A DNA stretch of 64,000 nucleotides from Eudorina sp. 2006-703-Eu-15 (GCA_003117195.1 BDSI01000024.1:491008-555007); one strand, 5' to 3'. Positions 11,073 to 23,859 are shown, counted from the first letter of the stretch. Made by a program: numbers and translations. The notes: a model not told the origin generated them from the letters alone.

Positions 11073-14000
11073 ATGGCGTCATCCCGGCCTAGCCACGGCG
11101 CGGCCCTCTGTCCCCTGACCCTGCAGCCAGCGTGCTTGGCTTGTGGGGGTGTTCGTGTGGCCTGCATCTTCTCGCACGCCTCCCGCCGGATCTCTGCGCT
11201 GGCAGCTCGTGAAACCTCCTCCTTACACAAGTCCTGCCACAACGCTGATGCCACCTGGGAATTCCGCAGGGCCGTGTCATCCCCGGAAGCGCACCGCTAC
11301 GACCCCATCACCTTCTTCCCCGCCACCGCCGTACCCCACGCCATCGCGGCGGCAGCAGACGAGGTGTACGAGAAGGCCGGCGGCGGCAGACCCGCCCCAG
11401 GCTCCGCCGGGCCCTCCCCGGCCGCCAGCCGCGCAGCGCACGCCGGCGCCGGCGCCTCATCGTCCTCCACCGCGGCGGCAAGCGCTGGCGCGCTCGCCCT
11501 GGCCCGCGGCAGCGTCGACGGCCCACCTCCGCCTCCGCGGCTCGGCCCGGCGGCATCGCCGGGGGCCGCCAGCGGCGGGGCGATGTCGCCCGGCCGGTCC
11601 GTTGGCACCTTCTCCCTGCCGCCCATCATGCGCACCGCGGACTTCCGTGTGGTGGGCATGACGTGTGCCGCCTGCGTGGCGGCGCTGGAGGGGCAGCTGC
11701 GGCGGCTGCCTGGCGTGGAGTCCGTGTCCGTGTCGCTCATGACGGAGCGGTGCCAGGTGGGTGGGTGGGAGGTGTGAGGGTAGGGGATGAACTGAAACAA
11801 ACCAAACCCAGAATGGAACCCGGGAAGGTGGGGCGATCCGCGCTGGCGTGCGCGAACTCGCCTTCGTCCGTCGTCGGGCGCCCGAAGTACTTGGATCCCA
11901 CCAAGCCAATGGTGATTCCCATTGCATTTGCGCCCATTGCCGCGCCGCCGGGCTACTCACCCCGACTCAAGTGTCATGGGGGACGGCTCTTCCCTCAGAG
12001 CCTCCAACCAGATCATGCGAGGTCCAGACGAGCCGAAGATCCATCGATCGACAGAGCGTAGGACCAGAAGGATTCAGAGAAGAGAAAACAGGGGAAAAAG
12101 AAAATATTGGGACCAGGGCGTTAGAGCCTCTAATTGAAAGATGCACCTCGGGATGTGGTTTTAGAGCGGCGGATTGCCGTGCCCTGATTCTCGGGGGTTA
12201 GGCCTGGGGTTCAGGGTTTTAGGGTTTTACCCCGCCGCATAGCTGTATGGGCTGACCTCACCTGCCCCACCTGCAGGTGGAGTACGATCCCTCCCTGGTG
12301 GGGCTGGCCGACCTGAAGGACGCCATCGAGGGGTGCGGCTTCGACGCGGCGCTGGCCACGGAGGTGCAGGAACCGGGTGAGGGGGCCGCCGGAGGTGCAG
12401 GAACCGGGTGAGGGGGCCGCCGGAGGAGGTGCAGGAACCGGGTGACGGGGCCGCCGCCGGAGGAGGAGGAGGAGGAGCAAGAGCAGCCGACAGGGGGAGG
12501 GCGGAGAAGGTGGACTGCTGGGGCACGTCGAGTAAGCTGTGTGTGCCCACCCCCAAGGGGCACAGTGCGGGAATCATACGCCTAGGTTTGCCACGGTTGC
12601 AGCAGCACCTGCACGCACCAGTACGAGTCGGTTACAGGACGAACCGGTCGTCGTTGGTGTACGACCAACCAACGCCTGCTTGGTTTGGGTCGGGCGGGTC
12701 TCTAATCTAAACAACCAACCCCCTGCCCGTCAGCACAGGTTTTCATCATCGTTGTTGCTTGACCGGTTCTTTCTGCACGCTCGCCGGCGCCGCCCGGCCC
12801 CCTGTCCTCCCCGCTGGGCCCCAGGTGCCGCCCGTCTGAGCATCCGCGGCATGACCTGCGCCGCCTGCTCGTCCGCGGTGGAGACCGCGCTGCGGGGTGT
12901 GGACGGCGTCACGGAGGCGTCGGTCAACTTGCTGGCGGGCCAGGCGCTGGTCAAGTACGACCCACGGGTCGTGGGTGAGTCGGGGTTCCCGCCGCTGTCC
13001 CCTCCTTCCCCAGAGGGTGGTGCAGCTGGAGGTGACGGAAAGTGCGAGGGCGCGAGGACCAGTGATGGAATTGATGGTCCCTTGCTCTGTCCCCTCGATG
13101 AGGCGAGGAGAGCGGACAGGGCGAGGGACCACCACCGGCCACCGCGGAACTGGTCTCCATCCGGCGGCAAGACCGGCACCTCTGCTTCAGACCCGCAGCC
13201 CAAGGGAAACAATTGGTGATCAGGTAGTCCGGCAGCCTCTACTGGCCGAGTCGGACTGCGAACGACATGCAATCCTCTCCACGTTTCCGCCGTTCTGCCT
13301 GAGCGGTGCGGCCGGCAGCGCCCAATGTTTGAAGTGGTTTGTGCACTCAGCTCACGCAGCGCGGTCCACGCACCGCGTCGCTGCCCCGCACCCCCAGGCG
13401 GCCCGCGGGAGCTCATTGAGGCGGTGGAGGAGGCGGGCTACGGCGCGGCGCTGTGGAAGGAAGGTGACGACGACGCCGGGGGCGCCCTTCACACGTGAGC
13501 CAGCGGTGACGCCGGGGGACGGGCGGACGGGGGACGGGGGGACGGGGGACGGGGGCCCCATCGAGGACAACGGCTGTGCGGGGCGCGGTTGTTGGAAATG
13601 GTCTTTGGAAGCGGGGCTGCTGAAGCAGGGATGCCGTTACTGAAACACCCGTCCATTATTGGGGCACACTGCCAGCAGCCAGCAGTAGATGTTGCGTAAA
13701 CGCCTGCAACTGGGCTGCTTACGTGAAGGGCAGTGCGGGCCGCTCTCGCATGGCCGCACAAGGAAATCCAGACAGGGGGAACCCTAGGCGGGGATCCGCA
13801 GCACGTTCCGGGGGGAGGAGGGGGAGGAGGGGGAGGAGGGGCTCGCGATAAGAGGCTGCCTGCAGGGCCGCCTCAAGGGCCGCTTCGCACTGTAAGCAGC
13901 GGCCACTTGACCCGACTGTCCTCCGGTCCTGGCCGACTCGCCCTCCCTCCCTTGCTGCCTGCAGGCATGAGGCCCAGAAGTGGCGGCGCCAGCTGCTGCT

Positions 14001-17000
14001 GTCCTGCCTCTTCTCGGTGCCGCTGCTGCTGCTGTCCATGGTGGCCATGCTGCCGCCCTTCATGGAGCTGGGTGAGCGCGAACGTCGGGGGGCGCGGGGG
14101 CGGGGCGCATTGCCGTTTAGAGTCACCGGCCGGCCGGGAGTCGGGTCCTGCTGGAGTGGGGCGCTGCACCCGCGCTGCCCCACGCGTGAGCTGTCCATTG
14201 AAGGATTTGCCACCATCATTTCCTTGCCGCCGCTTGTTGCCCACCGCCGTTGTGGGCATGAGGTTTGCGGATAGTTCGCCAGCGTCGCAGGTGTCGCTGC
14301 CGGTTTCGGTCAAGGGCGCGGGGCACAGAGCGCGCCGTGGAGAGTGCACGGAAACATTCAAGGCACGCGCCTGGGTCGACAGGTGCAGTCCTGTCGACCC
14401 AGGCGCGTGCCCTGAATGTTTCCGTGCACTCTCATCGTCCTTTGTGCCCTGCCCCTTTGGTCTCGGAGGGCCCCGGGGTTTCTGTCGCGCCCATCATCAC
14501 CTCGCGGGTGATTGCGGAGCGTTGACCCCGCCTCCCCATCTGTGCGGCCTCGCCTCCGCCCCGCCCCGCCCTCGCAGAGATGGGCTTCCTGATCGGCGGC
14601 CGCGTCCCGGCGCTGTGGCTGGTGGAGCTGCTGCTGGCGGCCCCCGTGCAGTTTGTCTGCGGGGCCACGTTCTACCGCAGGTGGGGTGGGGTGGGGTGGG
14701 GTGAGCAGCGCTGCAACCTGCCGTGGGGCTGGGGGCTGGGGCTGGGGGACTGGGGGTTCAAAACGTAAACCAGACGCCAAAAGCCAGAAATGAACCCTCG
14801 GGGGACTGGGGGGCTGTTGAATATGAGTGTTTGGGGATGGTGGGAAGGGTGTTGTCCATCGGAGAGGATGGGTGTGGGTTGGGAGGTGAGCCTGGGGTCG
14901 CAAGTCAGTCAGCTAACTGCCGGCCAGGCAGATGCCACGAAAACAGACATCGGCGAGCATACCAGCTTCCACACCTGGCTCTGTCTGTGCCTGCATCTTG
15001 ACTGTGGTGATGTGCTACACCTTTGTGGTGACGGTGGGGTTTTCTCTGTCACCGGAGCCTGTCTCTGCCGGAACAGGACGCCGCTTGCTGACACAGCACC
15101 TCGCCCCGTTGCCTCACCCCAAACGCGCCCCTGCCCACCTCACCCCTTCTGCCCACTCGCCCCTCCTGCCCGCCAGCGCCCTGGCCTCGCTGCGCCACGG
15201 CTCCGCCAACATGTCCCTGCTGGTGGCCCTGGGCACCACCGCCGCGTTCGGGTACTCGCTGGTGTCCCTGGCGCTGGCGGCCCTGGGCGCGGGGCACGGC
15301 ACCGGCGCGGTGTACTTCGAGACCAGCGCCCTCATCATCACCTTTGTGCTGATGGGCAAGTGGCTGGAGGTGCGCGCGCGCGCGCGCGCGGAGGAGCGGG
15401 GCCGGGGGTTGCAAGGCAGGGGTTTGCAGGGCGCCGGGTTAGGGCAGGCACGAGCCGCGGGGCGATGGACCCATGGGTCGGCGCGAGCCTGCTGGTGTGT
15501 ATACAGCGTGCGTGTGCGGAGGCCACCAAGGAGGGGGGCGGGGCGGAGCTCGGTTCCTTGCGGCGACTGGTTGACGTGAGAGGGTTCGAGAGGAGCCGGC
15601 GTGCCTGGGACTAGTAGGAGGGGCCGGCTTTGATTTAACGCAAGACCTCCCTCCGCCTGCACACCAGATCGCTTTTCGCCCTGCTTCTCCAGCCCTTTTG
15701 TTTCCTGCCCCTGCCGCCGCGCCGCAGTCCAACGCCAAGGCCCGCACCGCGGACGTGGTGACGTCGCTGCTGAGCCTGGCGCCGCGCACCGCGAGCCTGC
15801 TCAAGGTTGACCCCTCCTCGGGCCGGGTGCTGGCGGAGCGCGAGATCCCGGTGGAGCTGGTGCAGGTTGGCGACGTGCTGCGGGTGCTGCCCGGCGGCGG
15901 GGTGCCGACCGACGGGGTGGTGCTTGCGGGCAGGTCGGCGGTGGACGAATCGATGGTGACGGGAGAGAGCCTGCCCGTGCGCAAAGTGGTGGGCGCGCAG
16001 GTGAGCGAGCGCTGCAGGGAGGGGGAGGTGGAGGCAAGAGGGGCAGGAGGGGCTAGAACGGCACGGGTGGTCAATCCACAGGTGAAGAGAAATTCCCGCG
16101 TGCGGTCACTCGCCGCCTCCCGATCCTCCTCGGGCAGTACGAACCTGCCTTGCACGGAAATAGGTCCGCTTCTATCGCCAGGTTTGAAGTCACGTTTCAC
16201 AAACCTGCAAATGCAATGGTGGACAGTGACACCTGGACGGCAGCCTCTGAGGCTCGGCATGACGGCGTCCCGGCGATGTGGCGCTTCCGGTCGCCGGGGC
16301 GGCCAATGTGCAAATTTATTCCGCACCTGCACCTGCACCTGCACCCGGCTGAAATTGACACGTCCGCCGCCGAGCGTTGACCGAGCTCCGACGCCGCGTT
16401 CTTGCTCTTGCTCTTGATCCCGCTGGGTGTCCCTTTGGCTTGGCTCCCCCCTCTCCACACCCCCACCTCGCGCCCCTGCCCCGCGCCAGCTGATCGGCGG
16501 CACGGTGAACGGCGAGGGGCTGCTGCTGATGCGAGCAACCGCTGTGGGCGGCTCAACGGTGCTGGCGGGCATTGCCCGGTTGGTGCAGGAGGCGCAGACC
16601 AGCAAGGCGCCTGTGCAGGTGAGGGCGAGGGCGGCGGGGCCGCGGCCTAGGAAAGAGCCAGCCAGCCCGGGTGCCCAGCCGATGTGCCCAACCCAGCCCG
16701 GGTGCCCAGCCCAGACGACCCGATACCAACCCGTTAACGTACCGGCCGCGTGCAGCCGGGTTGTCTGCGGAGTGATCCGAGGGAGGGAGGGGCGCAGTAG
16801 CCGGCAGTTGACAAGGCGCGGGGCGAGGTCGTGGAGCTGTTGATTCGCCAAGGCTGAAGGGTGTTGTGGGCGTGGGATGCATGTAGTAAAACATAGTACA
16901 GAACGTATGTAATACATGTAGTACAGAACATATGGAGTACAGAATCAGGTCCATTTTACGGGGACCTGGCTCGTCCTAAGGGCTGCACGCAACAGGAAAT

Positions 17001-20000
17001 CGGGACAGAAACATCGACCGATGAGCCAAGTGGAGCGGACCAGGGGCCTTTCACAGGGGGCTTGCACAGCTGCTTGGTGGTGGTGGTGGTGGTGGTGGTG
17101 GTGGTGGTGGTGGTGGTGGTGGTGGTGGTGGTGGTGGTGGTGGTGGTGGTGGTGGTGGTGGTGGTGGTGTCGCGGGTAAAATGGGGCTAACACCGTGTAG
17201 GGTTAAAGAAGGGTTCTTCCTGCAACCCGCCAATCCAACCTGACCCAACTCTACCCCGGCTCGCTGGACGCGTCGCCCGACCCCTCCCTTTTGTCTCGCA
17301 GGCGGTGGCGGACACCATCGCGGCGTACTTTGTACCCACCATCGTGGCCATCTCCCTGGCCGTGTTCGCCGGCTGGCTGGGGGCTTGCGCGACGGGTCTG
17401 GTGCCGCCGTCCAGCCTGCCGCCCGGCGTGTCCCCGCTGCTGTTGGCGCTGCTGCACGCGATCAGCGTGGTGGTCATCGCCTGCCCCTGCGGCCTGGGCC
17501 TCGCCACGCCCACGGCGGTCATGGTGGGGACCGGCGTGGCGGCGCGGCTGGGCGTCTTGATCAAGGGCGGCGCGGCCCTGGAGCGAGCGTGTAAGGCCCG
17601 GGTGGTCGTGTTTGACAAGACGGGCACGCTCACCCGCGGGGACTGTGCCGTACGAACGCTGCTCGTACTGGACACGGCCGGCCGACCGGTTGAGGATCAG
17701 GGCGCGGGCGTGAAGCCCGAGGTCGCGGCCTCGCCGGTGCCGGCGGAGACGACCGAACGCGACCGTGGCAGCGGCGGCGGCGGTGGAGGTCGGGGTTGCT
17801 GCAACGGCGGCAAGGGCAACGGGACTGGGGCCAGCGGCGGCGGCGCCGCCGCGACGGCGGCTTCTTCGTGGCCTCGTCGCGAGCTGTTGTGTCTGCTGGC
17901 GGCTGTGGAGTCGGGCAGCGAGCACGTGCTAGCCAGAGCAATCGTGTCGTACTGCGCCAGTGAGTTGCTCGGCGCCGCCGCCATCGGTGCCGTCGGCGGC
18001 AATGCCGCCGCCAGGGCCGCCGCCGCCGCGATCGCGGCCCGGGACGTCCACGTGAGTGACTTCCGCGCCGTACCCGGCCGCGGCGTCGCCTGTACGGCGG
18101 AGCTGTCCGCTGGCGCCGTGGCGGCGGTTCGCGCTGCCCTCGGCGACGCCGCGCCGGCGGCGCTCTCGGCCCAGGCCCTGGGTGCCGACGGTACGGCGAC
18201 CGTCGCCGTCGCGATCGGCAACGCGGCGTGGATGGAGGAGCAGGGCTGCGGCCTGGGCCCGGCGGCGCTGGCGTCGCTCCGGCGGCTGGAGGCGCGCGAG
18301 GGCTGTACGGTGGTGGCCGTGGCGGCGGGTGGCCGCCCGTTGGCGCTGGTGGCACTGCGCGACAGCGTTAAGCCCGAGGTGCGCCGTCGCTCCGGACTTT
18401 CCGCGAGAGGTGGAACTGAAGCGGCAGCGGCAGGCTTGGGTTTGGGTTTGGGTTTGAAGCGCTGCACATCGTTGCCAGCCCGGGTATCGTCTTCGCGGCA
18501 GGGAGTTGTCGTCGATGCTGTGGTGTGCCGCTTGCGTGGTTGTGGCGGGTTTCAGAAGGGTGGCTGATTTCGAGCCTGGCAGCCGGGCGGCCTCGAATGT
18601 GACGCTGCCCTTCGCCAACCGCTCGTCAGACATGTACCTCGCTCAAGCCCTCCGCACCCGCACCTTGCCATCGACCTGGGCGCCTGTCACAGGCCGGCAA
18701 GGTGGTTTCGGCGCTGCACCGCATGGGTCTGGAGGTGTGGATGGCGACAGGCGACTCCAGGTAGGGTCCCGATGTGGTTGCTGGAGTTGGTTGGGGTGAG
18801 TATGGGGCGGGGTGTATTGGTAAGTTGCCATCCAACAAACAAACCCACAATCCACCACTACCACCGCCGCCACCACCACCACCATCGCCGCCGCCATCAC
18901 CATGTGAAGGCAGGGCCGGCAGCGCTTCCTGACCGCCGTAGGACGGTCGTGACCTGCAGGCGGTCTCGGGAATCGCCATCTGGGGTCCCATCCGCAAACC
19001 GCGGTCCGGTTCATTCTTACACTCACAGCCACCAGGCCGCACCGCCGTGGTGTCACTCGTTCATTCTTACCCTCTGTGAAAGCCCCAACACCTTGTGAAA
19101 GCCACAACCGTTGCAAACGGAATCAAAGAGCTGCAAGATTGCACTGTGTCCCGTGATTGCGCTGGGTGCCCTGTGGTTGTGGCTGCGGATCCCACATATG
19201 GGTGCCCTGTGGTTGTGGCTGCGGATCCCACATATGGGTGCCCTGTGGTTGTGGCTGCGGATCCCACATATGGGTGCCCTGTGGTTGTGGCTGTGGATCC
19301 CACATATGGGTGCCCTGTGGTTGTGGCTGCGGATCCCACATATGGGTGCCCTGTGGTTGTGATTAATTGGTTGTGGTTGTGAATCCCACATAGCTGCGTC
19401 GGTCGGTGCACCCTGCTTGGGGGCTGCCTGCTGCCGCCGTGCGACGTCCGCCGCCCTCCATTGCACTGCACTACACTGCAGGCGGGTGGCGCGCGCAGTG
19501 GCTTCGGAGCTGCACATCCCGCCCTCGTGCGTCCTGTCGGAGGCCACCCCCGCGGCCAAACTGGAGCTGATACGCGACCTGAAGGCCGGCCGCGTGCCCG
19601 CCGCCGCCGCCGCCGCGTCCCTGGCCGCCAAGGGAGATGACGAGGACGACGACGACGACGGCGCGGAGGACGGGCGGCGGGTCACCGCCGGCACGCCGTC
19701 GCACGCCGTCGCCGTGCACATCCCCAGCGGCTGCGTTGCGGCTGAGGAGACCTTGACCGCGCCGCTCCTGGGGACCACCTCCCCGGAGCGTCCCAAGAAG
19801 CCGCCGCGGGGAGCGGCTGTCCCGTCGTGGTGGCCGTGGGCTGGGCGCCGCGCGTCGGGGCCACCGGCGGCTCGGCCGCGCGGGGTCGCGATGGTGGGCG
19901 ACGGCATCAACGACTCGCCGGCGCTGAGCGAGGCCGATGTGGGGATCGCCATCGGTGCCGGCACGGACATCGCGGTGGAGGCGGCGAGCGTGGTGCTGAT

Positions 20001-20809
20001 GCGCAGCAACCTGGAGGTGGGGTCTAGAGTCAGGCAGGGGTCCGATACCGGTCAGGCAGGGGGCCATACCCGCCTGGGGAGGGGGTGCCGACGATGTGGG
20101 GGCGGATGGCTGCACCGCACCGAGACGGTCTTGAGGCCAGCCAGCCTGAAGATTTAAGGGCCGGTCTTGAGGCCAGTCTGAAGGTTTATTAGGGTTCCAA
20201 GAGTCGGGAGAAAACGGGGTACACTCGTTGTGATGGGCTGATGGGGCCGAACCCGATGGACTCCTCCGGACGTTGGAGCGGGCGGCCCCGGGCGTGATGC
20301 CGCACCCGACCTCCGACCCAGTGCCCGCGGCTGGTCATTCGCTCCCGGGAGGGGCCGTGGGGACATCTCAACCGCTTGCCCTCCCGCGGCTGTGCGTCCC
20401 CAGCCCGCCCCGCAGCGCAGTTTGCAAATGTCTACCAATTTCCTATACCCCAGCCCGCCCCGCTCTGACAGCAGCGCAGCTCCAGTAATGTCCTCCGGTG
20501 CCCCGCTCGGTCCCCACCACCCGGGCCCCCCACCCCGGCGCTCCACCCGACCCCGCCCCGCCCCGCCCCCAGGACGTGGTGGTGGCGCTCGACGTCTCGC
20601 GAGCCACCTTCCGCCGCATCCTGCTCAACTTCGTGTGGGCTTACGGCTACAACGCGGCGGCGGTGCCGCTGGCGGCGGGCGCGCTGTGGCCGCTCACACA
20701 CACGCTGGTGCCGCCCTGGGTGGCGGGTGCGGCGATGGCGCTCAGCAGTGTCAGTGTGGTGGCGAGCTCGCTGGCGCTCAAGCTGTACCGCCGGCCGCAG
20801 ATCAAGTGA
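11073..20809 (+). CDS. RAN1: Copper-transporting P1B-type ATPase (RAN1/ATP7 type)
   Basis: Pumps Cu(I) across a membrane, in this clade typically Golgi/endomembrane, to load secreted copper proteins. Thirteen exons: 11073-11756, 12277-12376, 12825-12974, 13398-13494, 13965-14071, 14578-14680, 15177-15369, 15728-16000, 16490-16618, 17302-18378, 18693-18760, 19482-20016, 20573-20809. All phases agree, giving 1,250 residues. Two heavy-metal-associated domains carry GMTCAAC (195-201 and 270-276). Transmembrane helices follow, then TGES (556-559), CPC (673-675, followed by Gly instead of the usual Ala), the phosphorylated Asp in DKTGT (717-721), TGD (990-992), GDGIND (1133-1138) and MALSSVSVV near the C-terminus. 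Oddities: the usual SEHP motif reads SEHV (818-821), a Gly/Cys-rich insertion sits in the nucleotide-binding domain, and about 100 acidic/Pro-rich residues precede GDGIND. The exact start codon is less certain than the rest. Confidence 0.95.
12361..12455 (+). repeat. Threefold tandem copy of the exon 2 / intron 2 boundary of the copper ATPase gene
   Basis: The segment gaggtgcaggaaccgggtga recurs at 12361, 12392 and 12426, followed by g-rich gccgccgg spacers (periods 31 and 34 bp). Each copy carries the same 5' splice site context (CCGG, then GTGA). Only the first copy (exon ending at 12376) keeps frame with exon 3. Confidence 0.85.
14340..14433 (+). ncRNA. Long near-perfect hairpin in copper ATPase intron 5; candidate small-RNA precursor
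   Basis: Arms 14340-14383 and 14390-14433 (44 nt each) pair with a single mismatch around a 6-nt loop (tgcagt). The outer flanks (about 14307-14339 and 14434-14465) pair more loosely, for example gggcacagag with ctttgtgccc, giving a stem of roughly 75-80 bp. It lies wholly inside the intron 14072-14577. This shape suits an intronic miRNA precursor of the kind known from Chlamydomonas, or a miniature inverted-repeat element. No expression evidence is available here. Confidence 0.6.
17075..17168 (+). repeat. (TGG)n microsatellite in copper ATPase intron 9
   Basis: Uninterrupted TGG/GGT triplets for about 94 bp, just upstream of the large exon at 17302. Confidence 0.95.
19164..19361 (+). repeat. 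36-bp minisatellite in copper ATPase intron 11
   Basis: Five full units plus a half unit of a 36-bp motif starting gggtgccctgtggttgtggc, separated by acatat. Units differ at one position (tgcgg or tgtgg). It stays open in several frames only because 36 is divisible by three. Confidence 0.95.
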
Positions 20810-21819
20810 ACTGCAGCAGCTCCAGGGGCCGGCCGCAGCTCTAAGGGGGCGGCCGCAGCACGGGGTTGGTGGTGGAAGAGGCGGATGCGGGGGGAAGGGG
20901 TGTTTAAAAAGAAACAGCCCAGACACACCCGATGCGAGGGGTGAGCGGCAGAGCAGAGCAGAGCTGGGTCACATCCACAGGACAGCCACAGAGGGGGGGG
21001 CGCTGCTAGGGGCCCGGGTCGGGCGCGTACAGGATCTGACATAGGTAAGGACTCGGATGGCGGACGATGGTGGGTTGCTGTCACGAATCGGGCGCTGCAG
21101 GTGCTGCAGGTGTGTGGTGGCGGGTGGTGCACGATCTGTTCTCGGATCGGGGGTCGGGGGTTGGTGCGGAGAATAAGCCGGGTTGGGGAACCCGGACCTA
21201 CCACCGGGGCAGGGTGGGGCCGCCTGCATGCTGCTACACCGGCTTGCCAACGGTACTTACCGTGCGGCTGCAGAATGAGCTCCAAGCATTGAAACGAAGT
21301 ACGGGCATGTGACAGGGGGGCGCGGGTGTTTCGGGGGGGCCGCCTCTGAACGGTCGGTGCGGCGCGTCGCGTAAATCTTGCATGTCGCGGTACAGCGTAC
21401 AAAGGCATCGAGTTGTGCGGTGCGGAGGACTCACAGGGTATAGCCACTGCGTGTTCTGATTTGAGGGAGTTCGCCGATCTGGATGCGCCTCCTGGATGTT
21501 TGGTCGCCGGGTGTGGCGGGAGTACAGATTTATCAGTGGGCACCTTTTGTGTGGCTCAGCGCACGTGTGCGGGGCCGGGGCCGCGTTTGGCTTCCTTGAC
21601 GGGTCGGTGCGGGGCAGGGTCCATTCTCATGCGCGAGCATATCCACAGATTTAATCCAAAGGTTCGTGAGGCATCATGCGGGCACACGGGTTGTCGGCTT
21701 AAGAGGCAAGAGATGGCAGAACAGATTACGTTCTGCTGTGCGGGCGTCAAGTCGTGGGTGGAGTTGGTTGTGGGACAGCAGTCAACGTGCTTCAGTGCGA
21801 AGATCGAGGGGCAAGACGA

Positions 21820-21824
21820 TGTAA
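21820..21824 (+). terminator. Candidate TGTAA polyadenylation signal for the copper ATPase gene
   Basis: TGTAA is the usual nuclear polyadenylation signal of volvocine algae. This is the first one I noticed downstream of the stop at 20809, about 1 kb away, so the assignment is tentative. Confidence 0.35.
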
Positions 21825-23859
21825 GGGGTGGCGGGGCTGAAAAGAGAATATCATATGACGGGGGAGGGCTGGGCGTTGCGGCTGGGCGGCAAGGTTTGGT
21901 TCTGTGCGGTGGCGGAAGTGCAGAAGGAAAGTGTCGCCCGAACCTTCCAACGTTGTCGGTCTGTGGGGTCCTGGAGAGGGATCAAGCCGGATCAGGAAAG
22001 GCGGCTCGACCTTTTCATGTGGTCTTTTTATGTGTGCGCAACCGTGTTGGGGGGGGATGGTCCCACTGTCTGAATCTTTGGAGAAAGAAGTTGTGTGTGT
22101 GTGTGTGTGTGTGTGTAGCGAGAAGCCCAGCCAAACGCTTCAGGCCCATGAAGTCATATGTGGGGGAGGGTAGTTGCGGGTCCCTCCCAGTCATGTGTGT
22201 GTGTGTGTTGTGGGGGAGGGAGCGACGAGACGTGGTGTCTGTTGGGTGCCTTGCGCGCAGTGGGGGGCATCCGCTCCCCGATAAAAAAACATCCACCTCG
22301 CGCTCACTGGTTGTGCCGAGGGCCGCGTCGTTCACATCACCAACATCGCCCCGGTCGGGCGGGGATGCCGTGCAGCGCGTTGCGTAGCGGCGGCGTTGCG
22401 CGGCCCAGTCGTTGTGCCGTCCCGTCAGCGGGGCATCCCCTGCATCACAAGTATAACCGTCTCTGTAGGCGCCAGAGGCCAGACCCGACGAGGAGGGCCG
22501 AGTCCTTTTCCGTTTCATAGGCGTCAACGCATCGTTGTAGGCGAACAGCCAACCGGACCAGGGCTCCATGCAAGCTTGCTTCCGTGGCGTGGCCTTCACC
22601 GCACATTCTACGGTCCGTTCCTGTGCTGCTGGTTGGCCGGTTACGGCCTGTTAATCTGGTTCGTGGTTGGCTAAACTGCTGTCCACTTGTCCAGCTGTTT
22701 AACCTGAGGCTTCACGGGTGGCGTGGTGTGGTGTGGGGCGGGGCGGGGTGGTGCGCACGAGGGCAGCCCCCAGCCCGCATGTCCCTATTCATCCTGGTCG
22801 ATGTACGGCCTTGTCGTACTGAGCTGCAACGGCATTCCTAGGAGATGGCGGACAGTTATCCCAGTCATCCACGTATCCCGCCACCCGGAGTCTCCCCGGG
22901 GGAGGGGCTGCGTGCTGCTCTGTCCTGCAGAGTGCTGCTTTAATGATAACAGCGATAGTGTTATCACGCATGGCAAGCCCTGGCGTGGATGAAGGGCGCA
23001 GGGGCGGTGAGGCTGCCACCGGCACATCCTCGGGCGTTTCAATACAAGCGGTGGCCCGGCACAGCCGATGTCCGGTCGCATCATGCACAGCTTGGGGCCC
23101 AGGGAGGGGGGGGGCGGGTCAAAGCCTGCAGCACTGCCCCAGGATGTCATCTTGCTGGATGTCACCTCTAGGCGCGTCCGTTCAGCACGGGGCGGAGGGG
23201 TGCACCGCACCGGACTGCACCTCACCCGCTCGTGGTTTGGTAAGCACCAAGCAGCCGCGGGGCCGTTGTGAGGTCGTGGTGGGGGCGGAGGGGTGCACCG
23301 ACCTCCGTCGCCTTCCCTGCTCTCGTGGAATGACAGGATGCCCGTGACGACGTGTACTGAAACCCGCAGGTCGCGGCACCTTCATTTCGCGTGGCTCGGA
23401 AAAACTGCATTTGACAACAAGGACTCGCCTGGCCTGGTTCTGGAAACGCAGCTCGCCGGTCCTCCTGGCCTGCTTTCCCCCTTTTTCCCCCGTCGGCGCC
23501 TGACCATTGTCCTGACCCCCCGCCCCTAGATCAGCATACCAGGCCGTCGCCCGGTCATCTGGCCGCGGCAAGCCCTGGCCGGCGGTCACGGCTGTAACTG
23601 GCCATGCTGCAGCGGCTGCAGCCACTGCAGGCCACTGCACGTGCGACAGTGTCTCCCGCCCTGGACGTATCCGTCCTGTGCACTTGGGCGCATGATGCGT
23701 CCATGTCGACCGCCTCGGGATTGCAGACGGGCATCGCGATGTCTGGCTATCTGCTTGTGAAGCTCCGCTGACCAGGCGTTCCCGAGATTCAGGCCGCAAC
23801 CTCCAAGTTGTGCAACTTACCCTACTATTGCGTGTCTTGGTGTGATAGCTGGACTAGCC

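Noticed and set aside
19164..19361. 36-bp repeats considered as CRISPR repeats or as a repeat protein
   Set aside because: No spacers, one-base variation only, and it lies inside a phase-consistent intron of the copper ATPase gene.
21413..22387. 324-codon plus-strand open frame downstream of the copper ATPase gene
   Set aside because: No family resemblance, includes a (GT)n repeat, and does not link to neighbouring exons. Probably 3' UTR or spacer.
23182..23799. 205-codon minus-strand open frame
   Set aside because: Composition and peptide look random, with no conserved block and no matching splice partners.
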